DNA from: Gammaproteobacteria bacterium
GTDB taxonomy: Bacteria; Pseudomonadota; Gammaproteobacteria; GCA-001735895
Assembly (NCBI GenBank): GCA_024638385.1
Contig: JAHEKJ010000035.1
Location: 1 to 32,268, forward strand
Reading direction: 5' to 3'
DNA length: 32,268 bases
Shown here: in pieces, positions 7,648 to 16,255 of the stretch
Layout of the letters: each line of letters starts with the position of its first letter
How positions within the stretch are numbered: the first letter of the stretch is position 1
Notes under the pieces: generated by a model
What the model was told of the DNA's origin: nothing
Database searches by the model: none
Seen by the model: only the letters and a program-made list of their open reading frames with translations
Made by a program: the position numbers and the translations under genes

Positions 7648-9336
7648 ATGCGAAAAATGTCCGGCGGCCAGGCCGCGGTCGCGGCCTTGCAAGTGGAAGA
7701 CGTCGGCCACGTCTTCGGCCTGATCGGTTCGGCGACGATGGAGATATTCGACGCCCTCTACGATGCGTCCGATATCGAGTTCATCGGCGTGCATGACGAG
7801 CGCACCGGCACCCACATGGCCGACGGCTACGCGCGCGCGTCGGGCCGCGCCGGCGTGATCCTCGCCGGGCAGAACGGCCCCGGCGCGACCAATCTCGTCA
7901 CCGGCCTGGCGCAGGCCAGGGCCGCGTTTTCGCCGGTCGTGTCGATCGCCGGCATGTTGTCGACCGAGCACGTCTACCGCGACGCGTTCCAGGAAGTCGA
8001 CCAGCAAGCGCTGTTCGGGCCGGTCACCAAGAAGACCTGGACCGTCACCCGGACCGATCGCGTGCCGGAGATGTTCCGCGAGGCGTTTCGCACCGCGCTC
8101 GCGCCGCGACGTGGCCCGGTACAGCTCAACCTGCCGCGCGACGTGCTGTCCGAAGTGCGCGAGTTCGACGAATTGCAGCGGCCCGCGCAGTACCGAAATT
8201 ACGCCGCGTCGCCTGCTCCGGACGCGGCCATCGAGGAAGCGGCGAAACTGTTGCGGGGTGCGCAACGCCCGGTGATCGTCGCCGGCGGCGGCATCAAGAA
8301 CAGTGGCGGTCACGAGGACGCGCTCGCGCTCGCCGAAGCGTTGAACGCGCCGGTCGTGCTGGCGCCCGGCCACGGCGACGCGATTCCGCATGGCCACCGG
8401 TTGAACGCGGGGCAGATGGGTCCGCGCGGCAACGTCGTCGCGTCGCGCCTGGCGAAGGAAGCCGACGTGATCCTCGCGCTAGGCACCCGGCTCGGCTTCA
8501 ACTCGACGTTCTATTCCTACGACAATATCAATCGCGACGCCGACATCATCCAGGTCGAACTCGAGCCGACCGCGATCGGCCGCTACTTCCCGGTGCGGCT
8601 CGGCATCTGGGCCGACGCGCGCGCGGCCGCGCGGCTGCTCGTCGAGGCGCTCGCAAAGCTCGACGCGAATGCCGCGGTCGAGGCCTGGACGCGCGCTTAC
8701 GTCGACGAGCGCGAGTCTTATCTCGCGCGGCGCGATGCCGAGGCCGACACGCGCGCGCAACCGATCCAGCCGTCGGGCCTGTATCGCGAATTGCGCGCCG
8801 TAATGCCGCGTGACGCGATGATCACGATGGATGCCGGCACCCTGTGCCTGCAGGCGACCGACGCGCTCGAGTACCATCAGCCGCCAGGCCTGTTCACGCC
8901 GCTCGACTTCGGCCTGGTCGGCTTCTCGTTCGCCTGCGGCCTCGGCGTCAAGCTGGCCTGCCCGGAGCGGCCGGTCGTCAGCCTGATGGGCGACGGCGGT
9001 TTCGGAATGACGCTCTCCGAATTGAGCACCGCGGTCGACCACGGCATCGATACGGTCACGCTGGTCATGAACAACCAGTGCTGGGGCGCGGAGAAGGCTT
9101 ACCAACGAGATTTTTTCGGTGAGCGCTACATCGGCGCCAACGTCAGCAGCCCGCCGTTCGACAAGGTCGCCGAGCTTTACGGCGCCGCCGGTTACCGCGT
9201 CGAGCGGCTCGGCGAGGTCGGCGACGCAGTCCGCGCCGCGCTCGACTGCGGCAAGCCGGCGGTGATCGACATCCAGGTCGACCCGGCGGCATTGTACAGT
9301 TTTCGCCGCGATTCGTTCAGGCATCGCGGAGGCTGA
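7648..9336 (+). CDS. Thiamine-diphosphate-dependent enzyme, sulfoacetaldehyde acetyltransferase (Xsc)-like
   Basis: A 562-residue member of the acetolactate synthase/decarboxylase superfamily. The catalytic Glu51 (HDE), the GQNGPG loop near 75, a GPVQLNLPRD-type stretch, and the diphosphate/Mg motif beginning GDGG at 448-451 and ending in Asn475-Asn476 are all present. Several details are shared with sulfoacetaldehyde acetyltransferase (Xsc) more than with acetolactate synthase: an IGSA-type start, FQEVDQ near residue 114 and a WGAEK segment just after the motif. True Xsc is normally paired with phosphate acetyltransferase. Here the next gene, 4 bases on, is an aldehyde dehydrogenase, so a carboligase or lyase acting on another 2-oxo acid, 2-hydroxyacyl or aldehyde compound is equally possible. 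The start is supported by GGGG upstream. Confidence 0.82.
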   Translation: MRKMSGGQAAVAALQVEDVGHVFGLIGSATMEIFDALYDASDIEFIGVHDERTGTHMADGYARASGRAGVILAGQNGPGATNLVTGLAQARAAFSPVVSIAGMLSTEHVYRDAFQEVDQQALFGPVTKKTWTVTRTDRVPEMFREAFRTALAPRRGPVQLNLPRDVLSEVREFDELQRPAQYRNYAASPAPDAAIEEAAKLLRGAQRPVIVAGGGIKNSGGHEDALALAEALNAPVVLAPGHGDAIPHGHRLNAGQMGPRGNVVASRLAKEADVILALGTRLGFNSTFYSYDNINRDADIIQVELEPTAIGRYFPVRLGIWADARAAARLLVEALAKLDANAAVEAWTRAYVDERESYLARRDAEADTRAQPIQPSGLYRELRAVMPRDAMITMDAGTLCLQATDALEYHQPPGLFTPLDFGLVGFSFACGLGVKLACPERPVVSLMGDGGFGMTLSELSTAVDHGIDTVTLVMNNQCWGAEKAYQRDFFGERYIGANVSSPPFDKVAELYGAAGYRVERLGEVGDAVRAALDCGKPAVIDIQVDPAALYSFRRDSFRHRGG

Positions 9337-9340
9337 CGCG

Positions 9341-10819
9341 ATGACCGCAATCAGGAACTATCGGATGCTGATCGACGGCGACTGGGTCGACGCGGCCGAC
9401 GGCGGTACCTTCGGCAGCATCGACCCGGTCAGCGGCGAGGTCTGGTGCCGCGCGCCCGAGGCCACCGCCGCCGACGTCGACCGCGCGGTGCGCGCCGCCG
9501 ACCGCGCCGGCAACCACGGGGCCTGGGCACGGATGACGCCGACCGAGCGCGGCCACTGCCTGCGCCGGCTGGCCGACCTGCTGGCCGACAAATCGGAGGA
9601 ACTCGGCGCGATCGAGGCGAAGGACACCGGCAAGCTCTACCGCGAGACGCGCTGGCAGGCGCGCTATGTCGCCGAGTTCTTTCACTTCTACGCCGGTTGC
9701 GCCGACAAGATTCACGGCGACACGCTGCCGATCGACAAGCCCGACCTGTTCGTGTTCACGCGGCGCGAGCCGCTCGGCGTCGTCGCCGCGGTGGTGCCGT
9801 GGAATTCGCAGCTGTTCCTGTCGGCGGTCAAGATCGGCCCGGCGCTCGCGGCCGGCAACACGATCGTGCTGAAGGCGTCGGAGTACGCCTCGGCGGCGAT
9901 GCTCGAGTTCGGTCGCCTGGTCGAACAGGCCGGGATTCCGCCGGGCGTCGTCAATATCGTCACCGGCCACGGCGAGCCGTGCGGCAAGCACCTGACCTCG
10001 CACCCGCTGGTCGCGCGCATCGCATTCACCGGCGGTCCGGCCGCGGCGCGGCATATCCTGCACAACTCGGCGGAGAATTTCGCCGAGGTTTCGCTCGAGC
10101 TCGGCGGCAAGTCGCCGGTGATCGTGTTCGACGACGTCGACCTCGACAGTGCGGTCAACGGCGCGACCGGCGCGATTTTCGGCGCCGCCGGGCAGAGTTG
10201 CGTCGCCGGCTCGCGGCTTTATCTGCACGAGAGCATCGCCGACGCGTTTCTCGAGCGAATGGTCGCGCAGGCGCGCGCGATCCGTCTCGGCGACCCGCTC
10301 GACGACGCCACCGAAATGGGTCCGCTGTGCACGGCGGCCCAGCTCGCGCATATCGAAGGCCAGGTCGCACTGGCCGCGGAAGAGGGCGGCACGATCTTGT
10401 GCGGTGGGCGGCAACCCGATCGCGGCGGATTATTTTACGAGCCGACGATCATCGATTGCCCGCGCCAGGACCTCGCGATCGTCGACACCGAGCTGTTCGG
10501 CCCGGTTTTGAGCGTGCTGCGCTTCGCCGACGAGGACGAGGCCATTCGGCTCGCCAACGACACGCGCCACGGTCTCGCCGCCGGCATCTTTACCCGCGAC
10601 GGCGCGCGCTCGCTGCGCGTCGCGGCGAAGGTCAGGGCCGGTATCGTCTGGGTCAACACCTACCGCGCGGTGTCGCCGATCGCCGAGTTCGGCGGGATCA
10701 GGCACTCGGGCTACGGCCGCGAGAGCGGCTTGCAGGCGGTCTACGACTACACCCGCCCGAAGACGGTCTGGATGAACACGTCGAGCGAACCGCTGCCGAG
10801 CCAGTTCGTCGCGCGCTAG
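9341..10819 (+). CDS. NAD(P)-dependent aldehyde dehydrogenase
   Basis: A 492-residue ALDH with a complete catalytic set: Asn in PWNS near residue 153, the KASE cofactor lysine region, Glu253 in LELGGKSP and nucleophile Cys287 in GQSCVAGSR. It oxidises an aldehyde to the acid; the family cannot be assigned to one substrate, though the sequence is of the betaine-aldehyde/hydroxymuconic-semialdehyde/aromatic aldehyde type rather than the CoA-acylating type. It starts 4 bases after the TPP-enzyme gene, so the two are almost surely co-translated. The simplest reading is that the TPP enzyme releases an aldehyde which this enzyme removes. Confidence 0.9.
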   Translation: MTAIRNYRMLIDGDWVDAADGGTFGSIDPVSGEVWCRAPEATAADVDRAVRAADRAGNHGAWARMTPTERGHCLRRLADLLADKSEELGAIEAKDTGKLYRETRWQARYVAEFFHFYAGCADKIHGDTLPIDKPDLFVFTRREPLGVVAAVVPWNSQLFLSAVKIGPALAAGNTIVLKASEYASAAMLEFGRLVEQAGIPPGVVNIVTGHGEPCGKHLTSHPLVARIAFTGGPAAARHILHNSAENFAEVSLELGGKSPVIVFDDVDLDSAVNGATGAIFGAAGQSCVAGSRLYLHESIADAFLERMVAQARAIRLGDPLDDATEMGPLCTAAQLAHIEGQVALAAEEGGTILCGGRQPDRGGLFYEPTIIDCPRQDLAIVDTELFGPVLSVLRFADEDEAIRLANDTRHGLAAGIFTRDGARSLRVAAKVRAGIVWVNTYRAVSPIAEFGGIRHSGYGRESGLQAVYDYTRPKTVWMNTSSEPLPSQFVAR

Positions 10820-10874
10820 GTATTTGTGGCGGGCGAAACATGCAGACAAACGGCGGATTTCGAGTTTAAGATGA

Positions 10875-10891
10875 CGGGCCGGGCAGGCCCG
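10875..10891 (+). other. Small hairpin in the leader of the flavin monooxygenase gene
   Basis: CGGGCC and GGCCCG form a perfect 6-bp stem around a 5-base loop in the 104-base gap between the aldehyde dehydrogenase and monooxygenase genes. There is no T-run, so it is not a standard terminator. It could be an mRNA-processing or stability element, or chance in GC-rich DNA. Confidence 0.3.
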
Positions 10892-10923
10892 CGGATCACA
10901 GCATCGATAGAGAGGTAGACGAC

Positions 10924-11961
10924 ATGAGGTTTCAGTTGGCAATCAATCTCGAGCGCATGGACGACGACACCGACATGCGCGACGTTGCCCGGCATACCCT
11001 GGAAATGGTGCAGCTGGCCGACGAGGCCGGCTTCGACATCGCCTGGGCCGCCGAGCATCACGCGCTCGAAATGACGATCGCGCCGAATCCGTTCCAGATC
11101 CTGACCTGGTGGGCGATGCATACCGAGCGGATTCGCCTCGGCACCGCGGTCGCGGTCGCCGCCTACTGGCACCCGGTCAATCTCGCCGGCGAGGCGGCGA
11201 TGACCGATCTGCTGTCGGGCGGCCGGCTCGAGTTCGGCATCGGTTCGGGCGCCTACCAGCGCGAGTTCGATCGCATGCACCCGGGCCTGAAGCAGTCGGA
11301 CGCCTACCGCCACATGCATGAAATGCTGCCCGCGTTGAAGGCGTTGTGGGCCGGCGACTACGAGCACCATGGCGAATTCTGGTCGTTCCCGACCGCAACC
11401 TCGGTGCCGAAACCGTTGCAAAAGCCGCACCCACCGATCTGGGTCGCGGCGCGCGCGCCGATCACGTTCGACTACGCGGTCGCCAACGGCTGCAACATCA
11501 TGTCGTGGCCGCTGACCCGGCCGTTTTCCGAGGCCGAAGATTACAAGGGTCGGCTCGACGAGGCGCTCGCCGCGCATCGGGACGCGGCGCGTCCGACCTG
11601 GGCGGTCATGCGCCATACCGCGCTCTACACCGACGCCGCCGGGCGCGATGCGGCGATCCGCGCGATCCAGTCCGTGCTCGGCCAGTTCGAAAACCTGTTC
11701 CGCAACCTCGGCGACGTGCACAACGGTTTTCCGAAACGCATCCCGCTAGAGGAACTCGCCGACCGCGAGCAATACAACCCGGAGATGCTCGAGCAAAACC
11801 TGATGTTCGGCTCGCCCGACGTGGTGATCGACAAGCTCAAGCAATACGAGGCGCTCGGCGTCGACGATTTCATCTACTACGCGAGCATGGGGCTCGGGCA
11901 AAAGGAGCAGAAACGCTCGCTCGAGCTGTTCTGCAAGGAAGTGATGCCGGCCTTCGCCTGA
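10924..11961 (+). CDS. Luciferase-like (LLM class) flavin-dependent monooxygenase
   Basis: A 345-residue TIM-barrel protein of the bacterial luciferase superfamily. It shows the usual opening (start strand, then EMVQLADEAGFDIAWAAEHH), the RIRLGTAV strand and the GGRLEFGIGSG phosphate-binding loop for FMN/F420-type cofactors. Relatives oxidise sulfonates, alkanes, nitrilotriacetate and other small organics using reduced flavin supplied by a separate reductase; no reductase gene is in the window. The sequence does not allow a substrate call. AGAGG about 10 bases upstream supports the ATG. It probably belongs to the same operon as the two preceding genes, though the 104-base gap allows its own promoter. 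The Xsc-like gene upstream makes an organosulfonate one possible substrate class, without proof. Confidence 0.85.
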   Translation: MRFQLAINLERMDDDTDMRDVARHTLEMVQLADEAGFDIAWAAEHHALEMTIAPNPFQILTWWAMHTERIRLGTAVAVAAYWHPVNLAGEAAMTDLLSGGRLEFGIGSGAYQREFDRMHPGLKQSDAYRHMHEMLPALKALWAGDYEHHGEFWSFPTATSVPKPLQKPHPPIWVAARAPITFDYAVANGCNIMSWPLTRPFSEAEDYKGRLDEALAAHRDAARPTWAVMRHTALYTDAAGRDAAIRAIQSVLGQFENLFRNLGDVHNGFPKRIPLEELADREQYNPEMLEQNLMFGSPDVVIDKLKQYEALGVDDFIYYASMGLGQKEQKRSLELFCKEVMPAFA

Positions 11962-11982
11962 CGGCGAAGACCGGCGATTCGA

Positions 11983-12525
11983 TTACTGCGGCATGCCGGC
12001 GAACTGCGGGATCGCGATCGCCGCGACGATGCCGAGCACGAACAGCACCGGCAGGCTCCAGCCGAGGATCAGCACGCCGACCGAATTGGCCGCGGGCTCG
12101 GGGCCGAAGTTGTTGCTGCCCTGCGTGCCGGGGAAGAAAATCAGGTAGATCGCCATCAGCAGGTTGACGACCGGCACGAGGAACAGCAGGAACCACCAGC
12201 CGCTGCGGTTCAGGTCGTTCAGGCGCCGCTTGGCGAACATGACCGAGAACACGATCGTCGCGATGTAGAATATCCCGATGAACACCAGGCCGATCATCGA
12301 CATGCCTTCGGGGCCGCCGCCGCCGACCATCGCCATCGACGCGCCGAGCATCGGCATGACGACCATCATCGCGATCATCATGACGAGGCTGACGCCGATG
12401 CTGTAGGCGAGGTAACGCATCCGCCCGATTCGACCCTGGAACGAGATGATGCTCGGCGAATAAGTGTCGTCGTGACCGATTTCCAGCGCCGCGCCCGGGG
12501 CGCTGTAAGGATTCGCATCGCTCAT
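11983..12525 (-). CDS. DUF805 family integral membrane protein
   Basis: A 180-residue inner-membrane protein. After a polar N-terminus comes the DUF805-type motif FQGRIGRMRYLAY. Four hydrophobic segments follow at roughly 56-75, 92-114, 126-146 and 156-175, with the conserved KRRLNDLNRSGWW cytoplasmic loop between the second and third. The function of DUF805 proteins is not established. I chose the ATG at 12525 over the upstream in-frame ATG because AGGGG lies directly before it and the upstream 15 residues do not look like family sequence. It is a single gene on the opposite strand between two blocks of catabolic genes, so it may not be part of the pathway. Confidence 0.82.
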   Translation of the reverse strand: MSDANPYSAPGAALEIGHDDTYSPSIISFQGRIGRMRYLAYSIGVSLVMMIAMMVVMPMLGASMAMVGGGGPEGMSMIGLVFIGIFYIATIVFSVMFAKRRLNDLNRSGWWFLLFLVPVVNLLMAIYLIFFPGTQGSNNFGPEPAANSVGVLILGWSLPVLFVLGIVAAIAIPQFAGMPQ

Positions 12526-12606
12526 GGAATTCCCCTGTAGGTTTGATTTCCGATAACCTAATATAGGCAAAGAATCGATGAATCGCAGAAAAATCTGAAG
12601 GCTGGG

Positions 12607-13776
12607 ATGGCAACGACGAACGACAGTCCGAACCAGGATCCGGGCTTCGAAGCCTGGCTATCCGCGCTGCGCGGGCGTGACTACGATCGCGGCGTATCGC
12701 TGCCCGGCGCGTTCTATACCGACGCGAACTGGATGCGGCGCGAACGCGACGCGCTGTTTCTCGCCGACTGGGTTTGCGTCGGGCGGATCGACGAGGTCGC
12801 CAGCCCGGGTGATTTTTTTACCTTCGACCACGTCGGCGAACCGCTGCTCGTCGTGCACGGCCGTGACGGCGTGATTCGCGCGCTGGCCAACGTCTGCCGT
12901 CATCGCGGCACCGTGATTGCCGACGGCAGCGGCAACGCGCGCAAGTTCCTGTGCCCTTACCATCACTGGGCCTACGACACGACCGGGCAATTGCTCAATG
13001 CGCCGCATCTCGACGCGCACGAGACCTTCGATCGCGCGGGCTGCCGCCTGCCGGAGATCAGGCTCGAGACCTGGCTGGGATTCCTGTTCGTCTGTTTTTC
13101 CGACACGGCGCCCGAGCTTGCCGAAGCGCTCGCGCCGCTCGAGGACGTGATTGCGAACTACCACCTCGAGCAAATGTCGCTGCGCTATCTCGCCGACGCG
13201 ACCTGGCAAACCAACTGGAAGTGCCTGCTGGAAAACTTCATGGAGGGCTATCATTTGACGCCGCTGCATCGCGACACGCTGCACAAGGTCAATCCGAGCC
13301 GCCTGTGCCGCCACCTGTCGCCCGGCGAACTGCATTTCGGTTACTCGGTCGGCTTTGCCGAGCGCGTCGGCGACGCGCGTATCGGTCACCCGGACCTGTC
13401 GGATGCAGAACTCGACACCTGCGTCATGTTCGCGGTGCCGCCGGGTCTTTGTGTCGGCGTCGGCAGCGACTACAGCTCGTTTCTGTGCCTGCGGCCGCAC
13501 GAACCCGGCTCCGTTCGGGTCAAGATGGGGCTGATATTCCACGGCGACGACTGGCGCGATGCCGAGATCGAGCGCGCGATCGGGTTGTTCGAGCAAACGA
13601 TGGACGAGGACAAGCAGGTGCTCGTGCGCGTACAGCAGGGTCTCGGTTCGCGCTTCCATGCGCCGGGGCCGTTGGCAGGGCGCGACCTCGAGGGTACCAT
13701 CTGGGACTTCTACCAGTACCTCGGCCGCCGCCTCGGCGGCGTCACCCGTGATTCCACCCCGGAGGATTTGTCATGA
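12607..13776 (+). CDS. Rieske non-heme iron oxygenase, alpha subunit type
   Basis: A 389-residue terminal oxygenase. The Rieske [2Fe-2S] ligands are Cys97/His99 (CRHRG) and Cys116/His119 (CPYHHW). The mononuclear iron site is in the NWKCLLENFMEGYHLTPLH region, with His216 and His221, plus an acidic residue near Asp335. These enzymes hydroxylate aromatic rings, or hydroxylate and demethylate or cleave quaternary amines (GbcA-, CntA- and stachydrine-demethylase-type). The sequence alone does not separate these. The nearby betaine importer and dimethylglycine-dehydrogenase-like gene make an amine substrate worth considering. No conventional reductase gene is adjacent. GAAGG precedes the ATG, and the stop overlaps the next gene's start by four bases. 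Confidence 0.88.
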   Translation: MATTNDSPNQDPGFEAWLSALRGRDYDRGVSLPGAFYTDANWMRRERDALFLADWVCVGRIDEVASPGDFFTFDHVGEPLLVVHGRDGVIRALANVCRHRGTVIADGSGNARKFLCPYHHWAYDTTGQLLNAPHLDAHETFDRAGCRLPEIRLETWLGFLFVCFSDTAPELAEALAPLEDVIANYHLEQMSLRYLADATWQTNWKCLLENFMEGYHLTPLHRDTLHKVNPSRLCRHLSPGELHFGYSVGFAERVGDARIGHPDLSDAELDTCVMFAVPPGLCVGVGSDYSSFLCLRPHEPGSVRVKMGLIFHGDDWRDAEIERAIGLFEQTMDEDKQVLVRVQQGLGSRFHAPGPLAGRDLEGTIWDFYQYLGRRLGGVTRDSTPEDLS

Positions 13777-14543
13777 GCAGACCGGAAACCCGACTGAACG
13801 CGGCTGCCTGTAGCGAGGCTGAATGGGAGCAAAGGGTCCAGCTCGCGGCCTGTTACCGCGCGTTCGTGCACTACGGCTGGACCGATTCGATCTTCACGCA
13901 CCTGAGCGCGCGCGTGCCGGGCGAACCCGGGCACTACCTGATCAATCCCTACGGTTTGCTGTTTCACGAAATCAGCGCGAGCAACCTGATCAAGGTCGAC
14001 TTCGACGGCGAGGTCGTCGCCGGCGCCTATCCCTGCAACGAGGCCGGCCACGCGATCCATACCGCGATCCTGCGCGCGCGCCCGGACGTCAACGTCGTCC
14101 TGCACAGCCACACGCGCGCCGGCATGGCGGTATCCTGCATGCGCTGCGGCCTGCTGCCGTTGACCCAGCAATCCAACGAGCTGCGCGATCTGCTGTGCTA
14201 TCACCCTTACGGCGTCGCCACCGGCAACGACGACGAATGCACGCGGCTCGGCCGCGATATCGCCGACAAGCGCATCATGATCATGCACAACCACGGCTTG
14301 CTGACGGTCGGCTTCGACGTCGCCGAAGCCTTCTACTTCATGTACGAGACCGAGAACGCGTGCAAGGTCCAGGTCGACGTGCTCGCCGCGGGCAAGGATT
14401 ACGTCGTGCCCGAGCCGGAAGTACTCGACGAGCTCGCGCGCTACGGCAACGAGCGCGCCGGCGGCGGCGACGCGGACGTCGCGAGAGTCTGGGACGCGGT
14501 GCTGCGGCTGCTTGATCGGCAGGACCCGTCGTTCCGCGACTAG
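13773..14543 (+). CDS. Class II aldolase/adducin family protein
   Basis: A 256-residue zinc-site protein of the fuculose/ribulose-phosphate aldolase fold. The metal ligands are visible as His111 and His113 in HSHTRAG and His174 in HNHG. A glycine-rich NPYG segment and a proton-relay-type Tyr/Glu region are also family-like. Members cleave or epimerise phosphorylated sugars, decarboxylate, or act on non-phosphorylated 3-hydroxy compounds; many catabolic clusters contain such proteins of unknown role. The start codon overlaps the Rieske oxygenase stop (ATGA), so the two are translationally coupled and probably work in successive steps. This argues for C-C cleavage of the oxygenase product. Confidence 0.87.
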   Translation: MSRPETRLNAAACSEAEWEQRVQLAACYRAFVHYGWTDSIFTHLSARVPGEPGHYLINPYGLLFHEISASNLIKVDFDGEVVAGAYPCNEAGHAIHTAILRARPDVNVVLHSHTRAGMAVSCMRCGLLPLTQQSNELRDLLCYHPYGVATGNDDECTRLGRDIADKRIMIMHNHGLLTVGFDVAEAFYFMYETENACKVQVDVLAAGKDYVVPEPEVLDELARYGNERAGGGDADVARVWDAVLRLLDRQDPSFRD

Positions 14544-14564
14544 GCGGTCCGACTTCGGCGCATC

Positions 14565-16163
14565 ATGGCCAGGGTCATCGAATCCAATACGCAAACCGAA
14601 CGCGACTGGCGGCGGCTGATGCCGCTCGCCGAACTCGGCGCCGACGGCGTGCGCATGCGGCGAATCGACGGCCGGCAAATCGTCGTCTGGCAGACTCCGC
14701 GGGGGTTGCGCGCCTGCGACAATCGCTGCCCGCACGAGGGCTACCCGTTGTCCGAGGGCAGCCTGTCGGCCGATTGCGTGCTCACCTGCAACTGGCACAA
14801 CTGGAAGTTCGATCTCGATAGCGGCGACAATCTCTACGGCGGCGATCGCCTGCGCACCTACCCGCTGGAGGTTCGTGACGGCGAGATCTGGATCGACCTG
14901 GCCGAGCCGCCGTTCGCCGAACGCTACCTCGAGCTGGTCGCTAATCTGCATGCCGCGTTCGACGACTACAGCTACGATCGCATCGCGCGCGAGATCGCGC
15001 GCCTGACAAAACTGGGAGCCGATCCGCTGGACGCGCCGCGGTTCGCGATCGAATGGTCGTGGCAACGCCTCGAGTTCGGCTGGACGCACGCCTACGCCGG
15101 CATGGCCGACTGGCTGGCGCTGCGCGCCGAGCACGCCGGCAACGCCGAGCTCGAGCTCGTCTGCCTGCTCGAGGCGGTCGCGCACGTCGCCTACGATGCG
15201 CGCCGCGAGCCCGAGTACCCCTACGCCGACGGCGCCGACGCCTTCGACGCCGATGCTTTCGTTGCCGCGATCGAGGCCGAGGACGAGGCCGCGGCGATCC
15301 GAATGCTGCGCGGCAGCATTCGCGACGGACTCGGATTCGACGACCTCGAGTACGCACTGTCGCGCGCGGCGCTCGCCCACTACAACGATTTCGGCCACGC
15401 GCTGATCTACGTGGCCAAGGCCGGCGAACTGATCGCGCGGCTCGGCGACGCGGTGCTCGAACCGCTGGTGCTGTCGCTCGCGCGCGAATTCGTCTACGCG
15501 TCGCGCGAGGACAAGATTCCCGAGTTTCGCGGCTACGCGCGCGAACTGGGCAACTGGGGGCGCGGCGAAACCGAGCCGGTGGCCGGGCTCTGGTGGCGCC
15601 AGGGCATCGACGCATCGCTCGGCGCCGCGGTCGCGTGCAGCGCGCGGCCGCCCGAAGACATTCACCGCGCGCTGCTGCTGGCCAACGCGATCAACTTGCT
15701 GCATTTCGATGCCGCGCGGCAGGACGAGATCAACGTGTCGGTGTCGGGCAACGTCGGCTGGCTCGACTTCACCCACGGCATTACCTTTGCCAACGCGGTG
15801 CGGCGCCAGTGCAACAGGTTTCCGGACCTGTGGCCGCAGGGATTGTTGCAGATGGCCTGCTTCAACGGTCGCAACGCCGGGTTCACGCTGCGCGACGCGA
15901 GCCGGACACCGTCCACCGACGACCTCGACGCGCGCATCGCGGCGCTGATCGAGCGGGTGCTCGACCACGGCCAGGGCGAGCATATCGTCTCCGTACACCT
16001 GCTGAAGACGCTGCTGGCCGCGCGCGACGAAATGGCGCAGCTCGACGCCGACGACGGCGCCATCGTGCTCGCCGCGGTCGAGCGATTCTTCGCGTCGCCG
16101 CTGAAGCGGCGCCACGCGCGGCGCACCGCGCACCAGTCGTTGCAATTCGTCGCGCGCGATTGA
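14565..16163 (+). CDS. Rieske [2Fe-2S] domain fused to a long histidine-bearing helical domain
   Basis: A 532-residue two-part protein. Residues 1-115 form a Rieske ferredoxin-like domain with ligands Cys55/His57 (CPHEG) and Cys75/His78 (CNWH). The remaining 400 or so residues are Ala/Leu/Arg-rich, probably all helical, and lack the SRPBCC oxygenase fold expected after a Rieske domain. They carry spaced histidines (GWTHAY, AVAHVAY, HYNDFGHALIY, LLHFD, FTHGITFAN, SVHLLKT). The FGHALIY, THxxTFANAxR and HLLK pieces recall, by eye, the questin-oxidase-like (AflY/DUF4243) family. I would therefore guess a metal- or cofactor-binding oxidase domain fed electrons by its own Rieske centre. It sits 21 bases after the aldolase gene. 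No strong ribosome site is visible. Confidence 0.72.
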   Translation: MARVIESNTQTERDWRRLMPLAELGADGVRMRRIDGRQIVVWQTPRGLRACDNRCPHEGYPLSEGSLSADCVLTCNWHNWKFDLDSGDNLYGGDRLRTYPLEVRDGEIWIDLAEPPFAERYLELVANLHAAFDDYSYDRIAREIARLTKLGADPLDAPRFAIEWSWQRLEFGWTHAYAGMADWLALRAEHAGNAELELVCLLEAVAHVAYDARREPEYPYADGADAFDADAFVAAIEAEDEAAAIRMLRGSIRDGLGFDDLEYALSRAALAHYNDFGHALIYVAKAGELIARLGDAVLEPLVLSLAREFVYASREDKIPEFRGYARELGNWGRGETEPVAGLWWRQGIDASLGAAVACSARPPEDIHRALLLANAINLLHFDAARQDEINVSVSGNVGWLDFTHGITFANAVRRQCNRFPDLWPQGLLQMACFNGRNAGFTLRDASRTPSTDDLDARIAALIERVLDHGQGEHIVSVHLLKTLLAARDEMAQLDADDGAIVLAAVERFFASPLKRRHARRTAHQSLQFVARD

Positions 16164-16255
16164 CCCGGCGCGTGCCCCGATCCACGCCGGCGGGTGACGG
16201 CACCTGCGCAAAATTGTAAGATCGAATACCCGCAAAAGCCTTCGTGAGGACAAAC

